Assembly (NCBI GenBank): GCA_003131635.1
Contig: PKVZ01000071.1
Location: 58,226-122,225, forward strand
Length of the DNA stretch: 64,000 nt
Source of the DNA: Acidobacteriaceae bacterium
GTDB taxonomy: Bacteria > Acidobacteriota > Terriglobia > Terriglobales > Acidobacteriaceae
Reading direction: 5' to 3'
The position numbers were made by a program, and so were the translations under genes. Below are positions 43,925 through 52,398 of the stretch, piece by piece. Every line of letters begins with the position of its first letter. Positions within the stretch are counted from its first letter, which is position 1. The notes under the pieces were generated by a model. It ran no database searches and was not told the DNA's origin. It was given only the letters and a program-made list of their open reading frames with translations.

Positions 43925-44254
43925 ATGGCGACACGGGCAATGCAGTTTTCCTCGAGCGGGTTGCGGTCGCAGCTGATGGCGTTATGGGATCGCCTGCTGC
44001 GGATCAGCCGGCGCGCTCCCAAGCGGCTCAGGCTGTGCGAGAGTTTGCCGCTGGGGGAGCGCCGTTTCGTGGCGGTGGTCGAGTTTGAAAAGACGCGCTT
44101 TTTGGTGGGCGGGACCTCGTCGTCTCTGGTGCTGCTGTCGCGCTTGCAGGACTCCGCAGCCCGGACGGACGACGAAGCGGAATCGTGCCCGCCGCGGTTC
44201 GGGGTCGAGTGTGAGGAAAAGCCTGGGGAAAATCGGGGGAACGAAAAATGTTGA
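43925..44254 (+). CDS. fliO: Flagellar biosynthesis protein FliO-like, no transmembrane segment seen
   Basis: A 109-residue protein whose central part RLCESLPLGERRFVAVVEFE and KTRFLVGGTSSSLVLLSRL matches the cytoplasmic domain of FliO. The place between fliN and fliP is the standard one. Unlike usual FliO it has no N-terminal membrane helix, whichever start is used: ATG 43925 (GGTGAG upstream) or TTG 43877, which overlaps the fliN stop. The C-terminus is Glu-rich. FliO normally assists assembly of the FliP ring. Confidence 0.75.
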   Translation: MATRAMQFSSSGLRSQLMALWDRLLRISRRAPKRLRLCESLPLGERRFVAVVEFEKTRFLVGGTSSSLVLLSRLQDSAARTDDEAESCPPRFGVECEEKPGENRGNEKC

Positions 44255-44270
44255 GCGGCCTTTGACGAAC

Positions 44271-44999
44271 ATGTTCACGAACATATTTCCGCGGGTTGCC
44301 CCGGTCATCGCCTTCGCGGCGTTCCGTCCCAAGCATGTATCCGGCCTGAACTGGACTGGACTGGGCGGCGCCAGTGGCTCGGTGCCATGGAACATCGTAG
44401 TTCTGCTGACTCTGCTGACGCTTTTGCCCGCGCTGCTGGTGGCCCTGACTCCGTTCACCCGGCTGCTGATCGTGTTCCATTTTTTGCGGCAGGCGCTGGG
44501 CACGCAGACCGCGCCCAGCAACCAGACGCTGATCGGCCTCGCGCTGGTGTTGACCTACTTCCTGATGCAACCGGTGGGGGCATCGATTTATCAGGCGGCG
44601 GTGGTGCCCTTTCAGCAGGGCCGGGTGGACGCGATGGACGCGGTGGAACTCGGGGCGCCGCCGCTGCGCCACTTCATGCTCAAGTACGCCCGGGAAAAAG
44701 ATCTGGCGCTGTTTCTCGAACTGGCCGGGGCGCCGCGTCCGGCGCGAGCCGAGGACGTGCCCATGCGGGTGGTGGTGCCGGCGTACATCGTCTCCGAGCT
44801 GCGTACCGGATTTCAGATTGGGGTGGCGTTGTTTCTGCCTTTTCTGGTGATCGATCTGGTGGTGGCGGCGGTGACCACGTCGATCGGCATGATGCAGCTT
44901 CCTCCGGTCATCATTTCGACGCCGCTGAAGATTTTGCTGTTCGTGATGGTGGATGGCTGGAATTTGCTGGTGGGGTCGCTGATGAAGAGCTTTGCCTGA
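44271..44999 (+). CDS. fliP: Flagellar export gate protein FliP
   Basis: A 242-residue membrane protein that forms the export-gate core with FliQ and FliR. Signatures include LVALTPFTRLLIVFHFLRQA, LGTQTAPSNQTLIGLAL, MRVVVPAYIVSELRTGFQIG and MGMMQLPPVIIS-like SIGMMQLPPVIIS. ATG 44271 gives the normal length; the open frame extends into fliO without another good start. A perfect palindrome, GAACATGTTC, overlaps the start. Confidence 0.95.
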   Translation: MFTNIFPRVAPVIAFAAFRPKHVSGLNWTGLGGASGSVPWNIVVLLTLLTLLPALLVALTPFTRLLIVFHFLRQALGTQTAPSNQTLIGLALVLTYFLMQPVGASIYQAAVVPFQQGRVDAMDAVELGAPPLRHFMLKYAREKDLALFLELAGAPRPARAEDVPMRVVVPAYIVSELRTGFQIGVALFLPFLVIDLVVAAVTTSIGMMQLPPVIISTPLKILLFVMVDGWNLLVGSLMKSFA

Positions 45000-45080
45000 G
45001 TGGCAGAGCAGGAACATAAAGACAGAGACAAAAGCAAAATCGGAAAACTTAAACACAGGGGAACACAGGGTGAGTCGTTA

Positions 45081-45350
45081 ATGGGATCGGACCAGATTGT
45101 AGCGCTGCTGCGGCACACGATCGAGACGGCTCTGTGGATGGGGGCGCCGCTGCTGATCGCGGCCGTGGTGGTGGGCCTGCTGATCAACGTCGTGCAGGTG
45201 CTGACCTCGCTGCAGGATATGACGATCTCGACCGTGCCCCGGCTGGCGGCGGTGGCGACGGCGGTACTGCTGCTGATGCCATGGATGGTCCGCCGCATCG
45301 GGATGTTCACGCTGCAGCTGTTTTCCGACTTCCGGCCGTTTGTGCGGTGA
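45081..45350 (+). CDS. fliQ: Flagellar export gate protein FliQ
   Basis: An 89-residue protein with two membrane helices. It contains WMGAPLLIAAVVVGLLINVV and QVLTSLQDMTISTVPRLAAV, the family signature. ATG 45081 has GGTGAG upstream. An in-frame GTG at 45000 would add a charged, repeat-like leader (duplicated AACACAGGG) and is less likely. The gap to fliR contains repeats. Confidence 0.95.
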   Translation: MGSDQIVALLRHTIETALWMGAPLLIAAVVVGLLINVVQVLTSLQDMTISTVPRLAAVATAVLLLMPWMVRRIGMFTLQLFSDFRPFVR

Positions 45351-45410
45351 GAGGCAGTTGCCAGTGGCTAGTGCCAGTAGGACGAAAGCCGAGCAAAGGT
45401 CTTGGGTCTC

Positions 45411-45449
45411 AGGTCTTAGGCGAGCCTGAGGGCCGGAAGCCTAAGACCT
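45411..45449. repeat. 11-bp inverted repeat with GACCT/AGACC direct repeats between fliQ and fliR
   Basis: AGGTCTTAGGC (45411-45421) and GCCTAAGACCT (45439-45449) form a stem with a 17-base loop. Further copies of AGACCT or GGTCT surround it (45398-45487) and run up to the ATG of fliR. No T-tract follows. Confidence 0.75.
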
Positions 45450-45489
45450 AAGAACAAAGACCTGAAACCGAAGACCGAAGACCTGAAAA

Positions 45490-46263
45490 ATGACGGACGG
45501 GGTGCATTTCGAGGAACTGTTGGCGGCTGCGGTGTTCACCGGCGCGCGCGTCTCCGGGCTGATGGTGTTCTGCCCGTTTCTCGGCAGCGATGCCGTGCCC
45601 ATTCCGGTGAAGGCGGGGCTGACGCTGCTGCTGACCATTCTTCTGCACCCCTTGCAGGGGCCGGCGGGGCTGGCGCTGGGATCGTGGCAATGGGCGCAGG
45701 TGGCAGTCGGCGAGGTCGTGGTCGGGCTTCTGCTCGGGCTGGTGGCGAACTTTCTGTTCGAGTCGGCCTTGATGGCGGGGCAGATTTTGGGGGTGCAGAT
45801 CGGATATTCGCTGGCCAACGTGTTCGATCCCCAGACGCAGGCCGACACGCCGGTGCTTTCGGAGTTTCACCGGCTGGCGGCGCTGCTGATTTTTCTGCAG
45901 CTCGATGTGCATCACTGGCTGCTGCGGTCGCTGGTGCGGAGCTTCGCTTACCTGCCGCCGGGCAGCGCTTCGGTGACCCTGGGGGTCGCCACCGGCCTTT
46001 TGCATGCGGCCGGAGGGATTTTTTTGGCGGGAGTGCAGATCGCCGCACCCTCGCTGGTGGCCACGCTGATCGCCGATGTGGCGTTGGGCTTTCTCGGCAA
46101 AGCGTCGCCCCAGCTGCCGGTGATGTTTATCGGACTGGCGGTGAAAAATCTTTTGGGATTGACCGTGCTGCTGGGGGCGATGGCGTACTGGCCGCGCCTG
46201 TTCAACCAGCAGTTCACGCGCCTGATTCATGTTTCCGAACAGCTGCTGCACCTGGCCCGGTAA
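45490..46263 (+). CDS. fliR: Flagellar export gate protein FliR
   Basis: A 257-residue membrane protein with about six helices. It shows LLAAAVFTGARVSGLMVFCPFL, GQILGVQIGYSLANVFDPQT and IAAPSLVATLIADVALGFLG, the FliR/SctT signature. The start follows a repeat-rich 139-bp gap and has no clear ribosome-binding site beyond GACCTGAAAA. flhB begins 6 bp downstream. Confidence 0.95.
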   Translation: MTDGVHFEELLAAAVFTGARVSGLMVFCPFLGSDAVPIPVKAGLTLLLTILLHPLQGPAGLALGSWQWAQVAVGEVVVGLLLGLVANFLFESALMAGQILGVQIGYSLANVFDPQTQADTPVLSEFHRLAALLIFLQLDVHHWLLRSLVRSFAYLPPGSASVTLGVATGLLHAAGGIFLAGVQIAAPSLVATLIADVALGFLGKASPQLPVMFIGLAVKNLLGLTVLLGAMAYWPRLFNQQFTRLIHVSEQLLHLAR

Positions 46264-46269
46264 ACCTTC

Positions 46270-47412
46270 ATGGCGGATGAGAGCAAGACCGAGAAAGCGT
46301 CCCCGCGGCGGCGGCAGAAGGCGCGCGAGCAGGGGCAAGTCGCCCGCAGCCGCGATCTGACGGCGGGCCTCGGCGCCATGACCGCCATCGTGTTTTGCGC
46401 CTGGCAGATGCCCGCCTTTGCCGGCGAGTGGCGCAGCCTGATGCGCCAGGAGCTGACCATGGCGGCGACCCGCCCCGAGCAGTTCGTCCCGGTGTGGCGC
46501 AATGGCCTGGGAGTATTTCGCGGCGTCGCGTTGGCCGCCGGCATGAGCTGGCTGGTGGCTACGTTTGGCGGCCTGGCCCAGGGTGGAGTGGTGTTTGCGC
46601 CTTCGGCGCTGGCTCCCAACTGGAAGCGTCTGGATCCGGCAAGCCACGTCGAGCAGCTGTTTTCGCTCGCCGCCCTCAGCCGCCTGCTCAAGTCTCTGTT
46701 GCCGACGACCGTGGTCATCTATTTCGCCGTCGGAGTGCTGGTGCGGGATTGGAGATTTTTCCCCGCCCTGCTGCGCGCCAGCCACACCACTCTGGCGGCC
46801 TTCGCCACCGGACGGATGTTTGAAGTGGCCTGGAAAGGCTCGCTGGTGCTGCTGATTTGGGCCGGAGCGGATTATTTTCTGGAGCGCCAGCGCCACGAGA
46901 ACGACATGAAGATGAGCAAGCAGGAACAGAAAGACGAGTTCAAGGAGACCGAGGGGCATCCTGCCATCAAGCAGCGCATCCGGCGGCTGCAGCGCCAGAG
47001 CCGCCGGCGGCGCATGCTCAAGGACGTGGAGCGGGCGGCGGTGGTGATCACCAATCCCACGGAATACGCCATCGCGCTCGAATACCGCGTGGACATGGAC
47101 GCCCCCGTGGTGGTGGCCAAAGGCCGCAACCTGATCGCGGCCCAGATCAAGGAAATTGCCCGCTGGCAGGGGATTCCGCTGGTCGAGAACGTTCCCTTGG
47201 CCCACGCGCTGTACCGCGCGGTCGAGGTCGGACAATCGATTCCAGCCCAGCTTTACACCGTGGTTGCGGAAATTCTGGCGGCCATCTGGCGGGCGCAAAC
47301 CCGGGCTAACCAAAATCAGGTTCACCAAAATCAGCCGACACAAAATCAGGCCACGCAAAATCCGGCCGCGCCCACCCAAAACTCCAGCGGCCGCGCGGCG
47401 GAGAGGACATAA
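46270..47412 (+). CDS. flhB: Flagellar export switch protein FlhB
   Basis: A 380-residue protein with four membrane helices (about 30-210) and a cytoplasmic domain. It begins DESKTEKASPRRRQKAREQG, the standard FlhB N-terminus. The autocleavage motif, normally Asn-Pro-Thr-His, reads NPTE (262-265) in VVITNPTEYAIALEYR. The rest of the domain (KGRNLIAAQIKEIARWQGIP and LARALY-type region) is normal. The C-terminal tail carries four 15-bp repeats. It switches export from hook to filament substrates together with FliK. Confidence 0.95.
   Translation: MADESKTEKASPRRRQKAREQGQVARSRDLTAGLGAMTAIVFCAWQMPAFAGEWRSLMRQELTMAATRPEQFVPVWRNGLGVFRGVALAAGMSWLVATFGGLAQGGVVFAPSALAPNWKRLDPASHVEQLFSLAALSRLLKSLLPTTVVIYFAVGVLVRDWRFFPALLRASHTTLAAFATGRMFEVAWKGSLVLLIWAGADYFLERQRHENDMKMSKQEQKDEFKETEGHPAIKQRIRRLQRQSRRRRMLKDVERAAVVITNPTEYAIALEYRVDMDAPVVVAKGRNLIAAQIKEIARWQGIPLVENVPLAHALYRAVEVGQSIPAQLYTVVAEILAAIWRAQTRANQNQVHQNQPTQNQATQNPAAPTQNSSGRAAERT
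47311..47370. repeat. 15-bp coding tandem repeat x4 in the flhB tail
   Basis: Units CAAAATCAGGTTCAC, CAAAATCAGCCGACA, CAAAATCAGGCCACG and CAAAATCCGGCCGCG encode a QNQ-based five-residue repeat after the conserved FlhB domain. Confidence 0.92.
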
Positions 47413-47415
47413 GCC

Positions 47416-49503
47416 ATGGCCGCAACCACTACGACCGTGACGGCTCCGTCCTCGCGAAAAAAGAACGCCGCTTCGGAATGGGTGATGCCGATTGCGGCCG
47501 TGGGTTTGATCTTCGTGATGCTGGTGCCGCTGCCGAGCTTCCTGCTCGATCTGCTGCTGGCGGTGAGCATGACCATCAGCGTGCTGGTGCTGCTCTCGGC
47601 CATACAAATTCTGCGACCTTCGCAGTTCTCCGTGTTCCCCAGCCTGCTCTTGTTGCTGACCTTGTTTCGGCTCTCGCTGAACCTGGCTTCCAGCCGCAGG
47701 ATTCTGTTGCACGGCAATGAGGGAGCATCGGCGGCAGGCCACGTCATCGAGGCCTTTGGCCAGTTCGTGGTCGGGGGCAACTACGTGGTGGGATTCGTGC
47801 TGTTCATGGCCCTGATCGCCATCCAGTATCTGGTGGTAGCGCACGGGGCGGTGCGCACGGCGGAAGTCACCGCGCGCTTCACCCTCGATGCCATGCCCGG
47901 CAAGCAGATGGCGATCGACGCGGACTTGAATGCCGGCCTGATCAATGAGGGCCAGGCGCGGGCCCGCCGCGAACAGATTGCCCGCGACGCCGAATTCTAC
48001 GGCGCCATGGACGGCGCCGCCCGCTTCAATCAGCGCGACGCCATCGCCACCATCCTTATTACGGCCATCAATATTATTGCCGGATTTCTCATCGGAGTCT
48101 TTCAGCTCGACATTCCCTTTCGCGAGGCTTTGAAGACCTACACGGTGCTGACTGTGGGCGATGGCCTGGTGACGATGATTCCTTCGCTGCTGGTATCGAT
48201 GGCGGGGGGCATTGTGGTCACCCGCGCCTCCTCCGATGCCACTCTCTCCGTCGATGTGGGGCGGCAGGTGCTGTCGCGGCGCCGGCCCTTAATCATTGCC
48301 GCGGGCGTGATGCTGGCCCTGGCTGCGATCCCGGGATTGCCCAAGTTTTCTTTTTTTCTACTGGCTGCGGGGACGGGATTCCTGGCCTGGCGCGCCCCCA
48401 AATCCGGCGAGGAGCCGTTGGCGGCGGCAGCCGCAGCGGCAGTTGCCGCCGGGGACAAGAAGCCGGGCAAGGATTCGGTGGAAGATCTGCTGAAGCTCGA
48501 CGAACTCAGTCTCGAAGTGGGCTACGGGCTGGTGGCGCTGGTCGATCAAAATCAGGGCGGCCAGCTTCTGGCCCGGGTGAAAGCCCTGCGGCAAAACCTG
48601 GCGCAACAGCTGGGCTTCATCGTCCCGCCGATTCACATCACCGACAACGTCCGGCTGAAGCCGAAGGAATATACCATCGCACTGCGCGGGGAGGAGGTGG
48701 CGCGCTGGGAACTTCACCAGGACAATCTGCTGGCCATCAGTTCGGAAGGCTCGCCGCGCCCGCTGGCGGGGGTCGCGACCAAGGAGCCGGCCTTCGGCGC
48801 GGCCGCGGTGTGGATTCCGGCGGCGTTGCAGAATCAGGCGCTGGCGTCGGGCTACGCGGTGGTGGATCAGACCTCGGTTCTGGCCACTCACCTCGCAGAG
48901 GTAGTGAAGCAGCACGCCCACGAACTGCTTACCCGGCAGGAAACCAAACGCCTGCTCGACCGCCTGGCCGAGAGCCATCCCAAACTGGTGGAGGAGCTGG
49001 TTCCCAAAGTTCTCAGCCTGGGCGAAGTGCAGAAGACTTTGCAGCAGCTGTTGCGGGAGCAGGTTTCGGTCCGCGACCTTTCGACGATTCTCGAGACCCT
49101 GCTGGATATCGCGCCGACCAATAAGAATGCGGTGCTGCTGGTCGAGTCGGCTCGCCAGGCGCTGGCCCGCGCCCTGGTGCGGCCACTGCTTTCAGAGAGC
49201 GGGGGGCTGCGCGTGGTCACGCTCGATCGCGCCCTGGAGGAGGAACTGAGCCGCGCCTTCGGCGCGCAAGTGCCGGCGGGCGCGACCAGCCTGCAGCCGC
49301 CGTTTGCCCGCCGCATTCTCGATGGCCTGCGCAAGCTTGCCGGAGAGCAGGTGGCGGTGGCCAGTCCGGTGCTGCTCTGTGCGACTCCGGCGCGCTATCA
49401 CCTGAAGCGGCTGCTCGAACCCTTTCTGCCAAAAGTGGTGGTGCTCTCGCCGCTCGAAGTTCCACCGGTGATCGAGGTGCAGTCGCTCGGAGTCTTGCGG
49501 TGA
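47416..49503 (+). CDS. flhA: Flagellar export gate protein FlhA
   Basis: A 695-residue protein with eight membrane helices in the N-terminal half and a large cytoplasmic platform for chaperone-substrate complexes. Family signatures include FPSLLLLLTLFRLSLNLASS, FVVGGNYVVGFVLFMALIAI, MPGKQMAIDADLNAGLINEG and ARRRREQ-like RARREQIARDAEFYGAMDGA. The start lies 3 bp after the flhB stop. An Ala-rich linker (about 335-355) joins the two halves. flhF and flhG, which often follow, are absent. Confidence 0.97.
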   Translation: MAATTTTVTAPSSRKKNAASEWVMPIAAVGLIFVMLVPLPSFLLDLLLAVSMTISVLVLLSAIQILRPSQFSVFPSLLLLLTLFRLSLNLASSRRILLHGNEGASAAGHVIEAFGQFVVGGNYVVGFVLFMALIAIQYLVVAHGAVRTAEVTARFTLDAMPGKQMAIDADLNAGLINEGQARARREQIARDAEFYGAMDGAARFNQRDAIATILITAINIIAGFLIGVFQLDIPFREALKTYTVLTVGDGLVTMIPSLLVSMAGGIVVTRASSDATLSVDVGRQVLSRRRPLIIAAGVMLALAAIPGLPKFSFFLLAAGTGFLAWRAPKSGEEPLAAAAAAAVAAGDKKPGKDSVEDLLKLDELSLEVGYGLVALVDQNQGGQLLARVKALRQNLAQQLGFIVPPIHITDNVRLKPKEYTIALRGEEVARWELHQDNLLAISSEGSPRPLAGVATKEPAFGAAAVWIPAALQNQALASGYAVVDQTSVLATHLAEVVKQHAHELLTRQETKRLLDRLAESHPKLVEELVPKVLSLGEVQKTLQQLLREQVSVRDLSTILETLLDIAPTNKNAVLLVESARQALARALVRPLLSESGGLRVVTLDRALEEELSRAFGAQVPAGATSLQPPFARRILDGLRKLAGEQVAVASPVLLCATPARYHLKRLLEPFLPKVVVLSPLEVPPVIEVQSLGVLR

Positions 49504-49553
49504 CTGGGACACAGAAAAATCGAAGCCCGAACGGGGAAGCGAAAAAAGGAGTT

Positions 49554-50387
49554 ATGACCAAGAACACAGCCGAAGCCTATACCGCGTGGCAGGACAGAGA
49601 CAGAAATAGAGATAGTGACAGTGATAGAGACGATAAAGATAAAGAGGAGCGCGACCGCATCCTGCTCGAACAGCTGCCCCAGGTGCGCTATCTGGCGCGG
49701 CGGATTCACGAACGCCTGCCCCGGCAGGTGCCGCTCGAAGATCTGGTGCACGCGGGCGTGATTGGCCTGATCGATGCGCTCAACAAGTTCGACCGCTCCA
49801 AACACGTGCAATTCGGCTCCTATGCCAAGTTCCGCATACGGGGGGCGATACTCGACAGCCTGCGCGAGATGGATTGGGGACCGCGGGAGTTGCGGCGCAA
49901 AGCCCGGGGAATCGAAGAGGCGCAGCGCAAGCTCAGCATGGAACTCAGCCGCGCCCCCACCGAGGTCGAGATTGCCGCCGAGTTGAAACTCGATTTGCGG
50001 GACTTTCAGCAGCTGCTCACCGAGTTGGACGGCCTCGAAGTGGGCAGTCTTCATCTGGAGTCTCCGTGGGACGGCAGAGATGAGGACCTCTGCGATTATC
50101 TGCCCAGCGCCCCGGAAGACACGCCGTTTTTCCGCTGCATGCGCTCCGAGATGAAGCAAATGCTGGCCCGGGTGATCGCCGAGTTGCCGGAAAAAGAGCA
50201 GCAGGTGCTGGCTCTTTATTACTTTGAAGAACTCACGATGAAGGAAGTGGGAGCGGTGCTTGGCATTGGAGAGTCCAGGGTCTCGCAGATCCATTCTTTG
50301 GCAGTGGTGCGTTTGCGGGCGCGGCTGGAGGAAGTGATGAGTCCGTCGAAGCCCAGCCGCCGGGCGGCACCGGCGGGCGGGCAGTAA
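49554..50387 (+). CDS. fliA: Flagellar RNA polymerase sigma factor FliA (sigma-28)
   Basis: Directs transcription of late flagellar genes. Region 2 (QVRYLARRIHERLP, HAGVIGLIDALNKFD, FGSYAKFRIRGAILDSLREM) and region 4 (ALYYFEELTMKEVGAVLGIG, ESRVSQIHSLAVVRLRARLE) are complete. ATG 49554 has AGGAG nearby; GTG 49500 overlaps the flhA stop. An Asp/Arg/Lys tract of about 20 residues, coded by a hexamer repeat, precedes region 2. Two promoters with the FliA consensus occur later in the window. The anti-sigma factor FlgM is encoded at 59513. Confidence 0.95.
   Translation: MTKNTAEAYTAWQDRDRNRDSDSDRDDKDKEERDRILLEQLPQVRYLARRIHERLPRQVPLEDLVHAGVIGLIDALNKFDRSKHVQFGSYAKFRIRGAILDSLREMDWGPRELRRKARGIEEAQRKLSMELSRAPTEVEIAAELKLDLRDFQQLLTELDGLEVGSLHLESPWDGRDEDLCDYLPSAPEDTPFFRCMRSEMKQMLARVIAELPEKEQQVLALYYFEELTMKEVGAVLGIGESRVSQIHSLAVVRLRARLEEVMSPSKPSRRAAPAGGQ
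49593..49646. repeat. 6-bp coding repeat x9 at the fliA N-terminus
   Basis: Diverged hexamers related to GACAGA and GATAGA, later AAAGAT, encode an alternating acidic/basic tract before sigma region 2. Confidence 0.82.
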
Positions 50388-50400
50388 ACGAACAGAGAAA

Positions 50401-50424
50401 GAAAAAGAAAAAGAAAAAGAAAAA
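50401..50424. repeat. 6-bp GAAAAA repeat x4 before fliM
   Basis: Four exact GAAAAA hexamers lie in the 56-bp leader of fliM, preceded by AGAGAAA. They create a purine tract 20-43 bases before the ATG. Confidence 0.9.
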
Positions 50425-50443
50425 AGCAGGCGAGGGGCGCGGC

Positions 50444-51439
50444 ATGCAGAACGAACTGAACCAAGAGGAAATCGATGCCATGGTACGGGCCGCCCGCACG
50501 GGCGGAGGGGCCGATTCCGGCCACAAAGAACCGAACGTCGAACCCTGGGACGTGCACCGGGCGGGGCAGATCGGGCGCGAGCAACTGGCGGCCATCACCC
50601 AGCTGCATGAAAGCTTTGCCCGCAGCCTGACGCTGGCGCTGGGGACGTATCTGCGGGTGGTGTTTGCCGCCGCCCTGGTATCGGCCGAGCATCTCACCTA
50701 CCGCGAGTTTACCGAGCGCATCCCGGAAACCACTTATCTGGCCGCCTGCAAACTGGATCCCATGGGCGTCCGCGGCGCCCTGCAACTGGATCTGAAAGTG
50801 GCTTTCCCCATCATCGATCTGCTGCTCGGCGGCGAAGGCAAGGGCATCGCCGCACCCCGCGACATCACCGAGATTGAAGATCAGATTGTGGAGAGCGTGG
50901 CCCGCATCGTGTGCCGCGAACTGGGTGCGGCGTGGCACGCGATCGAGCTTCAGGTGAGCTTCGAGGAGCGCATCGAGCTGGCGCTGGCGCAGCGCCTGAT
51001 GCTGCCCAACGAAAAGATACTTTCGCTGAGTTTCGAAGTCAGCCTGCTCGAGGTGCGCGGCGGTTTGAATCTGGCCGTGCCGGTCTCGCTCTCGCACGCT
51101 CTGCTGCGCAAAATCTCCAAGGCATGGATGGACAGCCGCCCGCGTGGGCCGGCCGAGTGGCGGGAACGGCTGCAGCGCCGGCTCTTGCAATGTCCGTTTC
51201 CGGTGGAGTTGGGGGTCAACGGCCTCAGCGCCGCGGTGAGCGAACTGGCCGGGATGGCTCCGGGAACCTTGCTGCCGCTGCGGCGCAGCGCCGCCGAGGC
51301 GGCTTCCCTGATTGTGGCCGGAGTTGAGATGTTCGGCGCCGCTCCAGCCCGGGCAGGAAACACGCGTGCGGCCTCGGTGCTGGAGCGCACGCTACAAACG
51401 GAAGTCATGCCCGGGGGAAAGGAGACTCGCAAGCGATGA
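50444..51439 (+). CDS. fliM: Flagellar motor switch protein FliM
   Basis: A 331-residue C-ring protein. The N-terminal CheY-binding peptide is LNQEEIDAMVRAAR. The middle CheC-like domain has ITQLHESFARSLTLALGTYL and LLLGGEGKG, and the C-terminal SpoA domain ends the protein. CheY-P binding here reverses rotation. The stop overlaps the next gene, a FliY-type protein, by 4 nt. Confidence 0.94.
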   Translation: MQNELNQEEIDAMVRAARTGGGADSGHKEPNVEPWDVHRAGQIGREQLAAITQLHESFARSLTLALGTYLRVVFAAALVSAEHLTYREFTERIPETTYLAACKLDPMGVRGALQLDLKVAFPIIDLLLGGEGKGIAAPRDITEIEDQIVESVARIVCRELGAAWHAIELQVSFEERIELALAQRLMLPNEKILSLSFEVSLLEVRGGLNLAVPVSLSHALLRKISKAWMDSRPRGPAEWRERLQRRLLQCPFPVELGVNGLSAAVSELAGMAPGTLLPLRRSAAEAASLIVAGVEMFGAAPARAGNTRAASVLERTLQTEVMPGGKETRKR

Positions 51440-52398
51440 CCGACCCGACTGCGGCTGCTCCCGAAAGCAAGTCGCCTGAATCTGTCCAAATCTCTACCTA
51501 TGTCCAGATCTGGGTGGACAGCTTTTCGCAGGTCATCGCGCAGATCACGGGCGCCCCGGTTCCCTGCCAAATCCTCGGGGAAGCGCCCGCGGACCTTAAG
51601 CCGGCAGCCGAAGGCGAAGCCGCAGATAAAGATAAAGCGGAAAATAAAGACGATAAAGATAGAGATGATAAAGAAAAAAGCGAAGATGATCTGTGGGTAG
51701 TCGTCACCTTGGCAGGAGCCCTGCGGGGAGAGATGAGCGTTCGCCTGTCCCCGGCCAGCATCCTGCGCCTGGGGCAGGCCTTCATGAGCGAGCCGCCGGC
51801 GCCCGACTCGCCGCTCACGCCCGACCACCGGGAGTCGGTGATCGAACTTCTGCGCCAGGTTTCGGGCATCGTGGCGAGCGGCGCCAAAGCGCGCTGGGGT
51901 GAAATTCAGCTCAGTCTCGAAGGGATGGCGGCGGCACCCTCGTGGGCGCCAGCGGAGAGCTTCTGGCTGCAGGCCGGAGCGGAGACGCCGCCCGGCATGC
52001 TGCTGGAATTCGGCTTGAGCGCGGCGCTGGTGGCGGAGCTGCGGGCGGGAAAAACCGAGGCGGCGAAAATCGAAACGGCGAAAGCCGCCATGGACTCTTC
52101 CCCGGAGATTGCGCCCGCCAGCACCGGGCCGGCGGCGGGCGCGCTCGATCTGCTGATGGACGTGCAACTCGCCGTGAGCATGCGATTCGGGTCGAGGCGA
52201 TTGCTGCTGCGCGAAGTGCTCGATCTGAGTCCGGGCGCGGTGGTCGAACTGGATCGCCGGGTGCAGGAACCGGTCGATCTTCTGCTCGATGGCAGACTGA
52301 TCGCGCGTGGGGAAGTGGTGGTGATCGACGGCAACTACGGTCTGCGGGTCAGCGAAGTTTCTCCGCAGGCGCCGGCGCCCGGGCGGCACGATGGATAA
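51436..52398 (+). CDS. fliY: FliN/FliY-type motor switch protein with N-terminal CheC-like domain
   Basis: A 320-residue protein. The C-terminal SpoA domain (about 232-310) has LLMDVQLAVSMRFGSRRLLL and LLDGRLIARGEVVVIDGNYG, the FliN signature. The N-terminal 200 residues look like a divergent CheC/FliM-middle domain. It lacks an obvious CheC ExxN phosphatase motif, so activity on CheY-P is doubtful. A Lys/Asp/Glu tract (about 64-82), coded by hexamer repeats, interrupts the N-terminal domain. It is coupled to fliM by overlap and overlaps the next gene by 8 nt. Confidence 0.82.
   Translation: MTDPTAAAPESKSPESVQISTYVQIWVDSFSQVIAQITGAPVPCQILGEAPADLKPAAEGEAADKDKAENKDDKDRDDKEKSEDDLWVVVTLAGALRGEMSVRLSPASILRLGQAFMSEPPAPDSPLTPDHRESVIELLRQVSGIVASGAKARWGEIQLSLEGMAAAPSWAPAESFWLQAGAETPPGMLLEFGLSAALVAELRAGKTEAAKIETAKAAMDSSPEIAPASTGPAAGALDLLMDVQLAVSMRFGSRRLLLREVLDLSPGAVVELDRRVQEPVDLLLDGRLIARGEVVVIDGNYGLRVSEVSPQAPAPGRHDG
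51625..51678. repeat. 6-bp coding repeat x9 in fliY
   Basis: Diverged hexamers related to GATAAA encode a Lys/Asp-rich tract inserted in the N-terminal domain, similar in style to the tract in fliA. Confidence 0.82.
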
